A stretch of 64,000 bases of DNA from NCBI GenBank assembly GCA_913057945.1, contig CAJXOF010000001.1, positions 124,001 through 188,000 of the forward strand, in the 5' to 3' direction. Positions 1-11,553 of this stretch are shown piece by piece. A program made the translations under genes and the position numbers. Within the stretch, counting starts at the first letter, position 1. Every line of letters begins with the position of its first letter. The notes beneath the pieces were generated by a model that did no database searches, had not been told where the DNA came from, and saw only the letters and a program-made list of their open reading frames with translations. This DNA comes from an uncultured Hyphomonadaceae bacterium (lineage in GTDB: Bacteria > Pseudomonadota > Alphaproteobacteria > Caulobacterales > Hyphomonadaceae).

Positions 1-914
1 TGGCACGGCAATCGGGCGCCACAGGCGACCAGCTCAAGCAACAATTGCTGGCAGCTGGCGTGAACCCGGCCAGCCTCGAGGAGCAGATGCGCGCCGAGAT
101 CGCCTGGAGCCGCGTGATGAGCGGTCTCTACGGGTCCCGCATCCGGATTTCCGACAACCAGGTCGATGACCAGTTGAACCGGGTGCGCAGCTCGCTGCAG
201 GAAACCCAGTACCGCATCTCTGAAATCTTCCTCTATGCACCGGATGCCGAAACCAAATCCCAGGCAATGGAAGCCGCCAGTTCCATCATCGAACAGCTCA
301 ATCAGGGCGCCGATTTTCGCATTGCCGCCCAGCGCATTTCGTCCGCGCCAACCTCCGCAACGGGCGGCGACATGGGCTGGATCTCTACCGCTGATCTCGC
401 CCCGGCCCTTGCCGAAGCGGTGGAAGATGCACCGGGACCCGGCATCGTTGGCCCGGTTTCCGTTGAGAATGGCATCTACATCCTGAACCTCGCCAGCAAG
501 CGTGAGCCGGCCAAGCTGACCACCAAGGTTGATCTTATTCGCCTGCAGGTGACGGATGGCAACGCTCCCGATCTTGAGACCGCTATGGAGGCGATCGAGA
601 CCTGTGAGGACGTGCAAAGCGTTTCCAACTCAAAGTCCAATCTGCGCCATGCCGACCTGACCGATATCGACGTCGAGGAACTTGGCGCCGAGGGCAAGGA
701 TCTGGTGCTTGCAACCGAGGTGGGTCAGCCCACTGAAATTTTTGCGGCAGGTGGGGGCCTTGCGGTCATGTATGTTTGCCGCCGCGAAGATGGCGCCGAA
801 GCTTTGCCGTCCCGCGACGACCTGAAAGGCCGTCTCAAGGATCAGGAACTCAGCATGATCTCCGAGCGTGAGCTGCGCGACATGCGCCGCGAAGCGACGA
901 TTATCTATCGCTAG
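1..914 (+). CDS. surA: SurA-like periplasmic peptidyl-prolyl isomerase/chaperone, 3' part
   Basis: Open from the left edge; the first visible in-frame codon is at 3, so the start lies outside the window. The visible 303 residues carry a parvulin-type (PPIC) rotamase domain, from about YRISEIFLY through the GGDMGW and NGIYIL motifs, followed by a second degenerate parvulin-like half that ends at a TAG. SurA folds outer-membrane proteins in the periplasm; the N-terminal signal peptide and chaperone core would lie upstream. The order surA-pdxA-rsmA is conserved in many proteobacteria, usually after lptD. The gap to pdxA is 38 bases, which fits one transcript. Confidence 0.88.
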   Translation, partial: ARQSGATGDQLKQQLLAAGVNPASLEEQMRAEIAWSRVMSGLYGSRIRISDNQVDDQLNRVRSSLQETQYRISEIFLYAPDAETKSQAMEAASSIIEQLNQGADFRIAAQRISSAPTSATGGDMGWISTADLAPALAEAVEDAPGPGIVGPVSVENGIYILNLASKREPAKLTTKVDLIRLQVTDGNAPDLETAMEAIETCEDVQSVSNSKSNLRHADLTDIDVEELGAEGKDLVLATEVGQPTEIFAAGGGLAVMYVCRREDGAEALPSRDDLKGRLKDQELSMISERELRDMRREATIIYR

Positions 915-952
915 GCCTTGCAAGGCTTGCTGTTTGGGTGAAAACCGCCTGA

Positions 953-1960
953 GTGACTGACACAAGCCATCCCCCGCTCGTAGTGACGATGGGCGATCCC
1001 GCTGGCGTGGGACCGCCCATCACCGTATCCGCCTGGGAACAGCTCCGGCAGGATTCTTCCTGCACCTTCTTCGTGATAGGGGCGCCGGACCTGTATGCAG
1101 GCCGCGTTCCCGTGGTGACAATTTCGCATCCCTCGGAAGCTGGCAAGGTCTTCGCAACCGCCCTGCCCGTCTTGCCTCTGGACGCCGTTCCGGACATTCA
1201 GGCCGGCACACCGGATGCCGAGGCAGCTGGGGCCATCATCGCCTCTATTGAACAGGCCACGGCCTTCTGCCTCAACGGGACGGCGGACGGCATGGTCACC
1301 AATCCGATCAACAAGGCCCTGCTCTATGGCGCGGGTTTTCGTCATCCCGGCCATACCGAATTCGTGGCGACGCTCTGCGCCGAGGCCACGAACACACCCC
1401 TCCAACCCGTCATGCTGTTGACCGGCGGCGGCCTGCGCGTGGCCCTGGCCACCATCCATGTTGCCTTGAAGGACGTGTTCACCCAGCTGAATACGGACGA
1501 TCTCATTCGGCTCGGCAAGAGTGTCGAGGTCTCCATGCGGAAGGATTTCGGCATCGCCTCCCCCCGCCTTGCCTTCACGGGTCTGAACCCTCATGCGGGC
1601 GAGAATGGCACGATTGGCCGCGAGGAAATCGACATCATCAATCCCGCTGCGGTCGCGTTACGCGCGGCAGGGATCGACATATCCGACGCCCGGTCTGCTG
1701 ATACGGTGTTTGCCGAATCCCTGGACGGACGGTTTGATGCCATCATCGCCATGACACACGATCAGGGCCTTATCCCTGTGAAGACGCTGGACATGTGGGG
1801 CGGCGTGAACACGACGCTTGGCCTGCCCATCGTCCGCACCAGCCCTGATCATGGCACGGGATATGACGCCGCCGCGAACGGCACAGCACGACCTGACAGC
1901 CTGATCGCCGCCATCCGGCAAGCCCGGATGATTGCCAACAACCGAAAGCAGATTTCATGA
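953..1960 (+). CDS. pdxA: 4-hydroxythreonine-4-phosphate dehydrogenase
   Basis: 335 residues, close to the usual family length. PdxA oxidises 4-phosphohydroxy-L-threonine with NAD in the DXP-dependent pyridoxal phosphate pathway, in the cytoplasm. Visible family motifs are TMGDPAGVGP (about residues 12-21), the metal-site motif HPGHTEF (131-137), LNPHAGENG (211-219) and HDQGLIP near the C-terminus. The start is GTG; no better in-frame ATG lies nearby that keeps the N-terminal motif. Its last four bases (ATGA) contain the rsmA start, so the two are probably translationally coupled. Confidence 0.95.
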   Translation: MTDTSHPPLVVTMGDPAGVGPPITVSAWEQLRQDSSCTFFVIGAPDLYAGRVPVVTISHPSEAGKVFATALPVLPLDAVPDIQAGTPDAEAAGAIIASIEQATAFCLNGTADGMVTNPINKALLYGAGFRHPGHTEFVATLCAEATNTPLQPVMLLTGGGLRVALATIHVALKDVFTQLNTDDLIRLGKSVEVSMRKDFGIASPRLAFTGLNPHAGENGTIGREEIDIINPAAVALRAAGIDISDARSADTVFAESLDGRFDAIIAMTHDQGLIPVKTLDMWGGVNTTLGLPIVRTSPDHGTGYDAAANGTARPDSLIAAIRQARMIANNRKQIS

Positions 1961-2796
1961 GCCGCGACGAGACGCCTCCGGGCCTGACACAGGCGACCGC
2001 GCGCAAGGCGCTGGGCCAGCACTTCCTGTTCGATCCGGATATCCTGAAGCGTACAGCGCTGGCCGCGGGCTCGGTTGAGGGCCGCACTGTCATCGAAGTC
2101 GGCCCCGGCCCCGGCGGCCTGACCCGCGCCCTGCTCGACCAGGGCGCTGGAAAGGTGATCGCCGTCGAAGCCGATGAACGCTTTGCGGAGGCACTTCAAT
2201 CCTGGCCCGAGGCCGAGGCGGGACGGCTGCATGTCATCCTGAAGGATGCGCGCAAGGTCCGCTGGGAAGAAACCCTCACAGAATTGGGCGCCAGCATGCC
2301 CGCGATGATTATTGCCAACCTGCCCTACAATGTCGGCACCCCCCTTCTGGTGAACTGGCTGAAAGCCGGGGCATGGCGCGGCGAAATGGCCCTGATGTTC
2401 CAGAAGGAAGTCGCCGAGCGCGTGTGCGCCAAGCCGAATACGGACCATTATGGCCGCCTTGCCGTCCTCACCCATGCCGTCGCAAATCCGCATATCGCCT
2501 TCACTCTGCCCCCCGGCGCCTTCCGGCCGCCCCCAAAGGTGGATAGCGCCGTTGCGGTGCTGCATCCATTGCCAGCCGAAAAGGTCTTCCCGCATCTCGA
2601 CAAGCTCGAAGAAGTGTCGGGCGCGGCCTTTGGCCAGCGTCGCAAGATGTTGAGGGCGAGCCTGAAGCCATTGGCGAAGCGTCACGGTCTCAAGGCAGTG
2701 GAGTGGCTCCAGAGCCTCGACATAGACCCGACCGCACGCGCCGAAACGCTGAGCCAGGAAGAGTTCCGGCGCATGGCCGCATCCCTCGTCAAATAA
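1957..2796 (+). CDS. rsmA: 16S rRNA (adenine1518/1519-N6)-dimethyltransferase
   Basis: 279 residues. RsmA (KsgA) dimethylates two adjacent adenines in the 3' hairpin of 16S rRNA late in small-subunit assembly, using S-adenosylmethionine. Seen: the KALGQHFLFD N-terminal motif, the SAM loop VEVGPGPGG-like segment (VIEVGPGPGG), and the catalytic NLPYN motif. It starts inside the pdxA stop (ATGA overlap) and ends before a hairpin shared with the convergent katG. No anomalies seen. Confidence 0.96.
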   Translation: MSRDETPPGLTQATARKALGQHFLFDPDILKRTALAAGSVEGRTVIEVGPGPGGLTRALLDQGAGKVIAVEADERFAEALQSWPEAEAGRLHVILKDARKVRWEETLTELGASMPAMIIANLPYNVGTPLLVNWLKAGAWRGEMALMFQKEVAERVCAKPNTDHYGRLAVLTHAVANPHIAFTLPPGAFRPPPKVDSAVAVLHPLPAEKVFPHLDKLEEVSGAAFGQRRKMLRASLKPLAKRHGLKAVEWLQSLDIDPTARAETLSQEEFRRMAASLVK

Positions 2797-2814
2797 GCTC
2801 GCTGTTCGAGGCAA

Positions 2815-2846
2815 GGAAAACGGCGCCCCGGTTTCCCGGAGCGCCG
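2815..2846. terminator. Bidirectional hairpin between rsmA and katG
   Basis: A stem of CGGCGC/GCGCCG plus CCGG/CCGG with one internal mismatch lies between two convergent genes. On the minus strand it is followed by TTTTCC, so it best serves katG; on the plus strand the T tract is weak. Confidence 0.6.
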
Positions 2847-2869
2847 CATTTCAGTCTGATGGAAAGTGA

Positions 2870-5146
<2,277 letters not shown>

Positions 5147-5290
5147 TCAGTGCTGCCGATGAGGATGATAGCGCAAGGCAATCACGATCCTTTGACGGCG
5201 ATCATGAGCCTACGCAGGGATTCGAAATAGAACCAATCGATAGAAGTCGAACTTAATATTGGTTTTTTCTATAGGTTGGATATTTGCCGC

Positions 5291-5327
5291 AAAAACAAAG
5301 GCCCCGACACTTTCGCACCGGGGCCTT
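5291..5327 (-). terminator. Rho-independent terminator of hppA
   Basis: Perfect 9-base arms AAGGCCCCG and CGGGGCCTT (5298-5306 and 5319-5327) are followed on the minus strand by TTTGTTTTT. It lies 20 bases past the hppA stop. Confidence 0.85.
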
Positions 5328-5346
5328 CCATAAAAAATTCATTCAA

Positions 5347-7500
5347 CTAGTGGCCTGCGAGGACCGCCAGCATCAGCAAGGCCACGATATTCGTGATCTT
5401 GATCATCGGGTTTACGGCCGGCCCGGCAGTATCCTTGTAGGGATCGCCGACCGTGTCGCCGGTCACAGCGGCCTTGTGGGCTTCGGAGCCCTTGCCGCCA
5501 TGATGGCCGTCCTCGATGTACTTCTTAGCATTGTCCCAGGCTCCGCCTCCGGACGTCATCGAGATGGCCACGAACAGGCCTGTCACGATCACGCCGAGCA
5601 GCATCGCCCCAACCGCTGCGAGCGCAGCCCCCTTGCCGGCAATGGCAAAGATCACGCCGAACAGGACGATCGGCGACAGGACCGGCAGAAGTGATGGAAT
5701 GATCATTTCCCGGATCGCCGCCTGAGTCAGCAAGTCCACTGCCCGACCATAATCAGGCTTTACTTCGCCTTTCATGATGCCCGGCATTTCGCGGAACTGA
5801 CGGCGGACTTCCTCGACCACCGCCTGGGCGGCCCGGCCAACAGCCATCATGGAGAGGCCCCCGAACAAGAATGGCAGCAAGCCCCCGAACAGCAGGCCGA
5901 CCACCACATATGGGTTGGCAATCGAGAAATCGACGGTCGTATTGTAGAAGAAGTCCCCTTCCACGGCCCGCGCCGAGAAGTATTTTAGGTCTTCCGAATA
6001 CGCCGCGAACAGGACGAGCGCGCCAAGACCGGCAGAGCCAATGGCGTAGCCCTTGGTCACGGCCTTGGTCGTATTGCCAACAGCGTCCAGCGCGTCAGTC
6101 GTTTCCCGCACCTCGGAGGGCAATTCCGCCATCTCCGCGATACCGCCAGCATTGTCCGTCACTGGCCCGAAGGCATCCAGCGCAACGATGATACCAGCGA
6201 GCGCCAGCATGGTCGTGGTCGCAATCGCAATGCCGTAAAGGCCCGCGAGATTGAACGTCAGGATGATACCGGCAATGATCACGATGGCCGGAAGGGCCGT
6301 CGATTCCAGCGAGACCGCGAGGCCCTGGATCACGTTCGTGCCGTGACCAGACTCTGATGCCTGCGCGATGGAGCGCACCGGACGGTACTTGGTTTCGGTA
6401 TAGTAGGCCGTGATCACGACGATGAGTCCCGTCACGACGAGGCCCACGATGCCGCATCCGAACAACATCCACCCGGTCACGTCATTGGCGAGACCAAGCC
6501 GTTCACCGGCATTGTCGAGCACTCCGAAACCATTCGGCAGCACGGTGGCAATTGCCAGGGCGAGCCCGCCAATGGACAGGACCCCTGTCACAATCAGGCC
6601 CTTGTAGAGCGCCCACATGACGTCTGTCTTGCCAGGTCCGAGGTTCACGAAATACGTGCCGACAATCGACGTCACGATACAGACGGCGGCAATCGCCAGC
6701 GGCAGCATCATGATCTCGACGATATAGGTCGAGCCCGAGAAATAGATCGCGCCGAGCACCATCGTCGCCACGAGCGTGACGGCATAGGTCTCGAACAGGT
6801 CGGCAGCCATGCCGGCACAGTCGCCGACATTGTCGCCCACATTGTCTGCAATCGTGGCAGCGTTGCGCGGATCATCCTCCGGGATGCCCGCTTCGACCTT
6901 GCCGACCATGTCACCGCCGACGTCTGCGCCCTTGGTGAAGATACCGCCGCCGAGACGTGCAAAGATCGAAATCAGCGAGGCGCCGAAGCCGAGGGCCACG
7001 AGCGAGTCGATGACGAGACGCTTTTCACTTTCCTCACCGAGGTTCAGCCCGGTGACCATGGTGAGCAGGCCGTAGTATACGACGATGCCCAACAGGGCGA
7101 GACCGACAACGAGCATGCCGGTGATGGCGCCCGATTTGAAGGCCAGCTTCAGCCCGGCATTGAGACCGGACTTGGCCGCTTCGGTCGTACGCACATTGGC
7201 CTGAACCGACACTTTCATGCCGATGAACCCGGCCGCGCCGGACAAGGCCGCGCCGATAATGAAGCCGAGCGGCACCTGCCAGTTCCTGAACAGGATGATG
7301 AGCAGCACCACAACAACGACACCAACAATGCCGATGGTCCGGTACTGGCGGCCAAGATAGGCGTTCGCACCTTCCTGGATCGCTTGAGCAATTTCGCGCA
7401 TACGCGCATCACCAGCTGGAGCCTTCATGATCGAATTGATCTGGAGCCAGCCAAAGAGGACTGACAAGACCCCCGCCGCGAGAGCGAGATAATACCACAT
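5347..7500 (-). CDS. hppA: Membrane-bound proton-translocating pyrophosphatase, K+-independent type
   Basis: 717 residues with about 15-16 predicted membrane helices. It couples pyrophosphate hydrolysis to proton export across the inner membrane. The substrate-site segments are intact: [14 protein letters not shown], the [19 protein letters not shown] region, and the C-terminal [14 protein letters not shown] motif. The determinant segment reads GNTTKA; in this family Lys at that position marks K+-independent enzymes, where K+-dependent ones have Ala. AAGGAAA precedes the ATG by about 8-10 bases. thiL lies just upstream on the same strand. Confidence 0.96.
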   Translation of the reverse strand: MWYYLALAAGVLSVLFGWLQINSIMKAPAGDARMREIAQAIQEGANAYLGRQYRTIGIVGVVVVVLLIILFRNWQVPLGFIIGAALSGAAGFIGMKVSVQANVRTTEAAKSGLNAGLKLAFKSGAITGMLVVGLALLGIVVYYGLLTMVTGLNLGEESEKRLVIDSLVALGFGASLISIFARLGGGIFTKGADVGGDMVGKVEAGIPEDDPRNAATIADNVGDNVGDCAGMAADLFETYAVTLVATMVLGAIYFSGSTYIVEIMMLPLAIAAVCIVTSIVGTYFVNLGPGKTDVMWALYKGLIVTGVLSIGGLALAIATVLPNGFGVLDNAGERLGLANDVTGWMLFGCGIVGLVVTGLIVVITAYYTETKYRPVRSIAQASESGHGTNVIQGLAVSLESTALPAIVIIAGIILTFNLAGLYGIAIATTTMLALAGIIVALDAFGPVTDNAGGIAEMAELPSEVRETTDALDAVGNTTKAVTKGYAIGSAGLGALVLFAAYSEDLKYFSARAVEGDFFYNTTVDFSIANPYVVVGLLFGGLLPFLFGGLSMMAVGRAAQAVVEEVRRQFREMPGIMKGEVKPDYGRAVDLLTQAAIREMIIPSLLPVLSPIVLFGVIFAIAGKGAALAAVGAMLLGVIVTGLFVAISMTSGGGAWDNAKKYIEDGHHGGKGSEAHKAAVTGDTVGDPYKDTAGPAVNPMIKITNIVALLMLAVLAGH

Positions 7501-7646
7501 GGATTACGTTTCCTTCCCTTAAAACAGAACTTCAACGCCAGGTTATTCCTGATCATGGACTGTTTATTTTAGATGACCAGCCTGCCCGCCCTGCCGGAAT
7601 TAGGCAATATGCCTCCCGTCAGGGGCGAGTCAGCCCAATACCCTGC

Positions 7647-8582
7647 TCAGCCATGCTCGAAGCCGAGAGTTTCCGGGAGGTTAACGGGATTATCGCGGAG
7701 GGTGACGACAAGGCCCTCATTTGGCTGCGTTTCACCGATATGCGTAACAATGACGCCGGATTCCGCCGCCTCAGCCAGGATATCGCTATGGCGCGATTTT
7801 TCGGCTGTGAAGAGGAGCTGGTAGTCATCGCCCCAAATCGAAAGGCGCAGCATCTCATTGGTTTCCGTGGGATTCCCGGCGAAGGGCACCGCCTCAAGAG
7901 CAATCCGAACGCCTATTCCGGAGGCACTGGCAAGGCTTGCTGCGTCGCCCAGCAGGCCATCCGACACATCCAGGGCGGCCGAGGCATGTCGCGCGATGAG
8001 GTGCGCAGCCGCCGGTGGTTGGATCCGTGGCACACGATAGGCATCGATGTGAAGATCATCGCCCTCCCCGCGTTTGAGAGCCTCATACCCCAGACAGGCC
8101 GCGCCAATACGCCCGGTCACCCAGAGATCTTCGCCGGCCTGCGCGCCCATGCGGCGGATCGGATTGTCCGCCAGGCAGGCCCCGGTCAGGGTGAGCGACA
8201 GGAAAAGGCCGTTTGGGTGGCGCACCGTATCCCCGCCGATCAGGCGGGCCCCGAACGCCCCCAACTCCTCACCAAGGGCGTGGGCAAACGCGGCCAGATC
8301 GCTTTCCGGTCGCCCCTCCGGCCAACCGAGCGTCAGCAAGGCTTCAGCAGGCACAGCCCCAGCGGCGTAGATATCTGAAACGTTCACCCGGACCAGTTTG
8401 CGCGCAACGGTCTCAATGGGGTCGGAGGGCATGAAATGCACGCCCTCGACCAGCGCATCGACGGTAATGACGGTCGGCCCGGCTGCCACCGACAAGGCAG
8501 CAAGGTCATCCCGCAGGCCAGCGGCCCCACCGGCACTGGCCAGCGGGGCAAAATATCTGGAAATCCAGTCCTTCTCGGCCAT
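7647..8582 (-). CDS. thiL: Thiamine-monophosphate kinase
   Basis: 311 residues. ThiL phosphorylates thiamine monophosphate to the diphosphate cofactor. Seen: the N-terminal RDDLAAL nucleotide/metal segment (equivalent to GDDCAL in E. coli), VDALVEGVHF, NVSDIYAAGA, LIGGDTV, the ALDVSDGLLGD motif, and a GDDYQLLF variant of GEDYELLF. No TPP riboswitch is visible upstream. accA ends 30 bases from the start on the same strand, so the two may share a transcript, but I see no strong Shine-Dalgarno. Confidence 0.9.
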   Translation of the reverse strand: MAEKDWISRYFAPLASAGGAAGLRDDLAALSVAAGPTVITVDALVEGVHFMPSDPIETVARKLVRVNVSDIYAAGAVPAEALLTLGWPEGRPESDLAAFAHALGEELGAFGARLIGGDTVRHPNGLFLSLTLTGACLADNPIRRMGAQAGEDLWVTGRIGAACLGYEALKRGEGDDLHIDAYRVPRIQPPAAAHLIARHASAALDVSDGLLGDAASLASASGIGVRIALEAVPFAGNPTETNEMLRLSIWGDDYQLLFTAEKSRHSDILAEAAESGVIVTHIGETQPNEGLVVTLRDNPVNLPETLGFEHG

Positions 8583-8611
8583 CGGGTCAGCGCCCCATGC
8601 GCCCTACGTCG

Positions 8612-9571
8612 CTACAGGCCTTCGCGGCCAATGGCGTAGAAACGCTCCTTGCGCTGGGTGCGCAGCTCGGAGGGGCTCATGCCTTCGAGTTCCTGCAGGG
8701 CCTCGTCGAGTGCCTTCGCGGCAGCGGCCATGGCCCGTTTCGGATCGCGATGCGCCCCGCCGACAGGCTCCTTGACGACGCCGTCAATGACTTTTGTCTT
8801 CAACAGGTCTGGCGCTGTGATCTTCATCGCGTCAGCCGCTTCCTTCGCCTTGGCGGCGTCGCGGTAGAGGATTGAGGCGCAGCCCTCAGGAGAGATCACG
8901 GAATAGATGGCGTGCTCCATCATCAGCACCTTGTTGGCCGCGGCGATACCGATCGCGCCGCCCGACATGCCTTCGCCGATGATCAACGTGACGAAGGGCA
9001 CGCCCAGCGACAGGCCGCGCTGTGTGCCGCGTGCAATGGCTTCGGCCTGACCACGCTCTTCGCCGCCCTTGCCGGGATAGGCGCCCTGCGTGTCCGGAAA
9101 ACTCAGGACCGGCAAATTGAATTTCTCGGCCATGTCCATCAAGCGCACCGCCTTGCGATAGCCTTCCGGGTGAGCCATGCCGAAATTGTGCTTCAGGCGC
9201 TTCTCGATCGTGCGGCCCTTCTCATGGCCCATGATCACAACCGGGCGCCCCTTGAAGCGCGCCAGTCCGCCAACAATGGCTTCGTCATTGCCGAAGACGC
9301 GGTCGCCAGCGAGTTCCTCGAAATCGTCAAAGATGTTCTCGATGAAATCGGACAGGTGCGGCCGGTCAGGATGGCGCGCCACAAGGGTCTTCCGCCACGC
9401 GCTGAGATCGGAGTACATCTCCTTGAGCTGCTTGCTCGACTTGGCCTTCAGCTTCTTCAGCTCGTCGGTGATCGATGGCCCTTCCTTGCTGGAAGCAAGC
9501 GCTTCCAGTTCGGAAATCTTCGCGTCCAGCTCCGCAATGGGCTTTTCGAAATCAAGATAGGTCGTTGTCAT
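8612..9571 (-). CDS. accA: Acetyl-CoA carboxylase carboxyltransferase subunit alpha
   Basis: 319 residues, standard length. With AccD it forms the carboxyltransferase that makes malonyl-CoA for fatty-acid synthesis. Family features seen: an N-terminal helical segment (MTTTYLDFEKPIAELDAKI), the crotonase-like core with GGLARFKGRPVVIMGHEKG and FPDTQGAYPGKGGEERGQ, and SGGAIGIAAANKVLMMEHAIYSV-type sequence around residue 205. accD is not in the window. The start ATG has no clear Shine-Dalgarno. Confidence 0.96.
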   Translation of the reverse strand: MTTTYLDFEKPIAELDAKISELEALASSKEGPSITDELKKLKAKSSKQLKEMYSDLSAWRKTLVARHPDRPHLSDFIENIFDDFEELAGDRVFGNDEAIVGGLARFKGRPVVIMGHEKGRTIEKRLKHNFGMAHPEGYRKAVRLMDMAEKFNLPVLSFPDTQGAYPGKGGEERGQAEAIARGTQRGLSLGVPFVTLIIGEGMSGGAIGIAAANKVLMMEHAIYSVISPEGCASILYRDAAKAKEAADAMKITAPDLLKTKVIDGVVKEPVGGAHRDPKRAMAAAAKALDEALQELEGMSPSELRTQRKERFYAIGREGL

Positions 9572-9618
9572 GCGGGCAAGTTAGCAATGACAGGCTGACT
9601 CGCCTAGCCGGGAATTCA

Positions 9619-10542
9619 CTAAAGTGCGCCTTGCATTTTCACCACAGCCGGCATGATGAGAACACCCAGCAGGACAGGAAAAACGAATATAATCAAAGGC
9701 AAAGTCAGTTTTGCTGGCAGGGCCATGGCCTTTTCCTCGGCCATCAGGATGCGCCGTTTACGCATATCTGCCGAGAAAACACGCAAGGTCTGGCCCAAAC
9801 TGGTCCCCATTTCCTCTGCCTGGCGCAACATCGTGGCGAGCGAACTGGCCTCTTCGATGCCCATCCGGTCAGCAAATGTGCGCCACGCATTCCTGCGTGC
9901 CTTGCCTGCGCGCAGCTCCAGAGACAGCTTTTTCATGTGCTCGGAGATGTTGGGGTGGCGTAATTCCAGCTCCTCCCCGACCCGCTGGACCGAAGCATCA
10001 AGGCTGAGCCCGGCTTCAACACAGGCTACCATCAGGTCCATCATGTCCGGGAAACCCGCCGAGCATTGCTGCTGGAGGGCCTGGGCACGACGGGACACGT
10101 ACATGTCAGGCGCAAGCAGGCCCGCAATGATGAGCCCGATGCTTACCATCAACAGAGTCTGTTTCGACACGCCGCCCAGATGGGGCAAGGCAATCAGCAG
10201 CGCGATCTGGGGCAACACCACACACGCGATACGCGCCACGTAATATCGGCCAACGGCAGCCTGGTTCGTGAAACCCGCCTGAAGCAGTTTTGCGCGCACA
10301 GCGCTAACAGCTTCCTCATTCGAGGGCGTGGCGCGATTTCCGAGGCCTATGACGGCGCGGCCAATCCGGCTGACATTCCGGGTCTCCTGCGGGACTGGCC
10401 GGGAGCCACGACGCTCCAGCCTGCGCTCCAGATCTTCTTTCGCCTTCCAACTCCGGACGAATGCCATGATGGCAGGCACAGCCAGGACGCCGGCAATGAC
10501 CAGCATGACGATCGGGATCAGGGCGGAGGGGGAAAGGGACAT
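9619..10542 (-). CDS. tadC: Tad/Flp pilus assembly inner-membrane protein TadC
   Basis: 307 residues. It has an N-terminal membrane helix, a T2SSF (GspF-like) domain (about 165-290) and hydrophobic segments near 110-145 and at the C-terminus (LPLIIFVFPVLLGVLIM). With TadB it is the inner-membrane platform on which the CpaF ATPase acts to polymerise Flp pilin. It is the last gene of the cpa/tad operon seen here, 15 bases after tadB. Confidence 0.92.
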   Translation of the reverse strand: MSLSPSALIPIVMLVIAGVLAVPAIMAFVRSWKAKEDLERRLERRGSRPVPQETRNVSRIGRAVIGLGNRATPSNEEAVSAVRAKLLQAGFTNQAAVGRYYVARIACVVLPQIALLIALPHLGGVSKQTLLMVSIGLIIAGLLAPDMYVSRRAQALQQQCSAGFPDMMDLMVACVEAGLSLDASVQRVGEELELRHPNISEHMKKLSLELRAGKARRNAWRTFADRMGIEEASSLATMLRQAEEMGTSLGQTLRVFSADMRKRRILMAEEKAMALPAKLTLPLIIFVFPVLLGVLIMPAVVKMQGAL

Positions 10543-10557
10543 GGGTTTTCTGAGGGC

Positions 10558-11541
10558 CTACATCTTGAAATTGATCATCTTGCGCATGACGAGATTGCCA
10601 ATCCCCATCCACACAAACAGGATCGGAAACACGAGCCGTATAAGCGGATCATCGATGACGTCGCCATAGAATTCCGGCCGCAGGACATGGATGCCAGACA
10701 TCACAATGAAGGGCGCAGACGTCAGGATCATCGCGGAAGCACGCCCCTCCGATGAGGCCGCCTTCACCTTCAGGCGCATGGTCTGGCGTTCACGGATGGT
10801 TGTTGTGTTCGCCTTCAGGAGTTCGCAGAGATTGCCGCCGGTCTTCTCTTGCAGGCGCACCGTGGCCACGAACAATTCCACGTCGGGGTCGCCGGCACGC
10901 TCGGCCATGCGTTGCGCCGCATTGGTCAGCGACATGCCGTAAGAGACCTCGTCCGCCGCCATACCAAACTCGGTGCCGATGGGGTCAGGCATTTCGCGCG
11001 CGACCAGCGACACCGCCGTCGCCACCGGATGGCCCGCCTCAAGACTGCGACAGACAACCTGCAACGCGTCCGGCAATTGTTCGGACATTTTCTTCATGCG
11101 CCGTCCGGCAACCATTTTCAGCCAGATGACCGGAGCCAGCGCAAACAGGATGACGGCAATACCGGCTGCCGGGCCAGCTCCCCCGACGAAACGCCAATAG
11201 GCGACGCCCGCTGCGAGACCAGCGCCGGCCGACATGCCGAACCATTTGACGGGTTGGAATTTCAGACCGGAGCGCACCACCAATTGGTTGAACCACCGCA
11301 AGGGCATCGCCAGATTGCCATTCTTGTCGAGGCCACGGCTCTTGCGCAGCTCGATCATGGCTTCGCTGGTTGTCTCGAACCGTTCCTTGAACTGGAGACG
11401 CTTGTTCACGACGCGCCGCGTCTGCGCCTCGGTCACCAGGCCCATGACCGACTGGATGGCGAGGAAGATCGCCCCAATCGCCATGATTGAGGGGATCAGG
11501 ATCGTCAGGCTGATATTGGTTATGTCGGGCATCCACGACAC
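10558..11541 (-). CDS. tadB: Tad/Flp pilus assembly inner-membrane protein TadB
   Basis: 327 residues with an N-terminal helix (about 10-30), a membrane pair near 105-140, a T2SSF domain (about 165-290) and C-terminal helices. GTG start: AGGAGGG lies seven bases before the GTG at 11541, while the in-frame ATG at 11532 would be 16 bases away. It partners TadC in the pilus platform. The spacing to cpaF is 12 bases. Confidence 0.92.
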   Translation of the reverse strand: MSWMPDITNISLTILIPSIMAIGAIFLAIQSVMGLVTEAQTRRVVNKRLQFKERFETTSEAMIELRKSRGLDKNGNLAMPLRWFNQLVVRSGLKFQPVKWFGMSAGAGLAAGVAYWRFVGGAGPAAGIAVILFALAPVIWLKMVAGRRMKKMSEQLPDALQVVCRSLEAGHPVATAVSLVAREMPDPIGTEFGMAADEVSYGMSLTNAAQRMAERAGDPDVELFVATVRLQEKTGGNLCELLKANTTTIRERQTMRLKVKAASSEGRASAMILTSAPFIVMSGIHVLRPEFYGDVIDDPLIRLVFPILFVWMGIGNLVMRKMINFKM

Positions 11542-11553
11542 GGGTTTGCCCTC

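Noticed and set aside
5234..5285. Possible OxyR site near katG (ATAG and CTAT elements)
   Set aside because: The elements do not fall at the N7 spacing of the ATAG-N7-CTAT-N7-ATAG-N7-CTAT consensus, and they sit about 150 bases from the katG start.
7501..7646. TPP or other riboswitch near thiL and hppA
   Set aside because: No conserved riboswitch core is visible in this gap or upstream of thiL.
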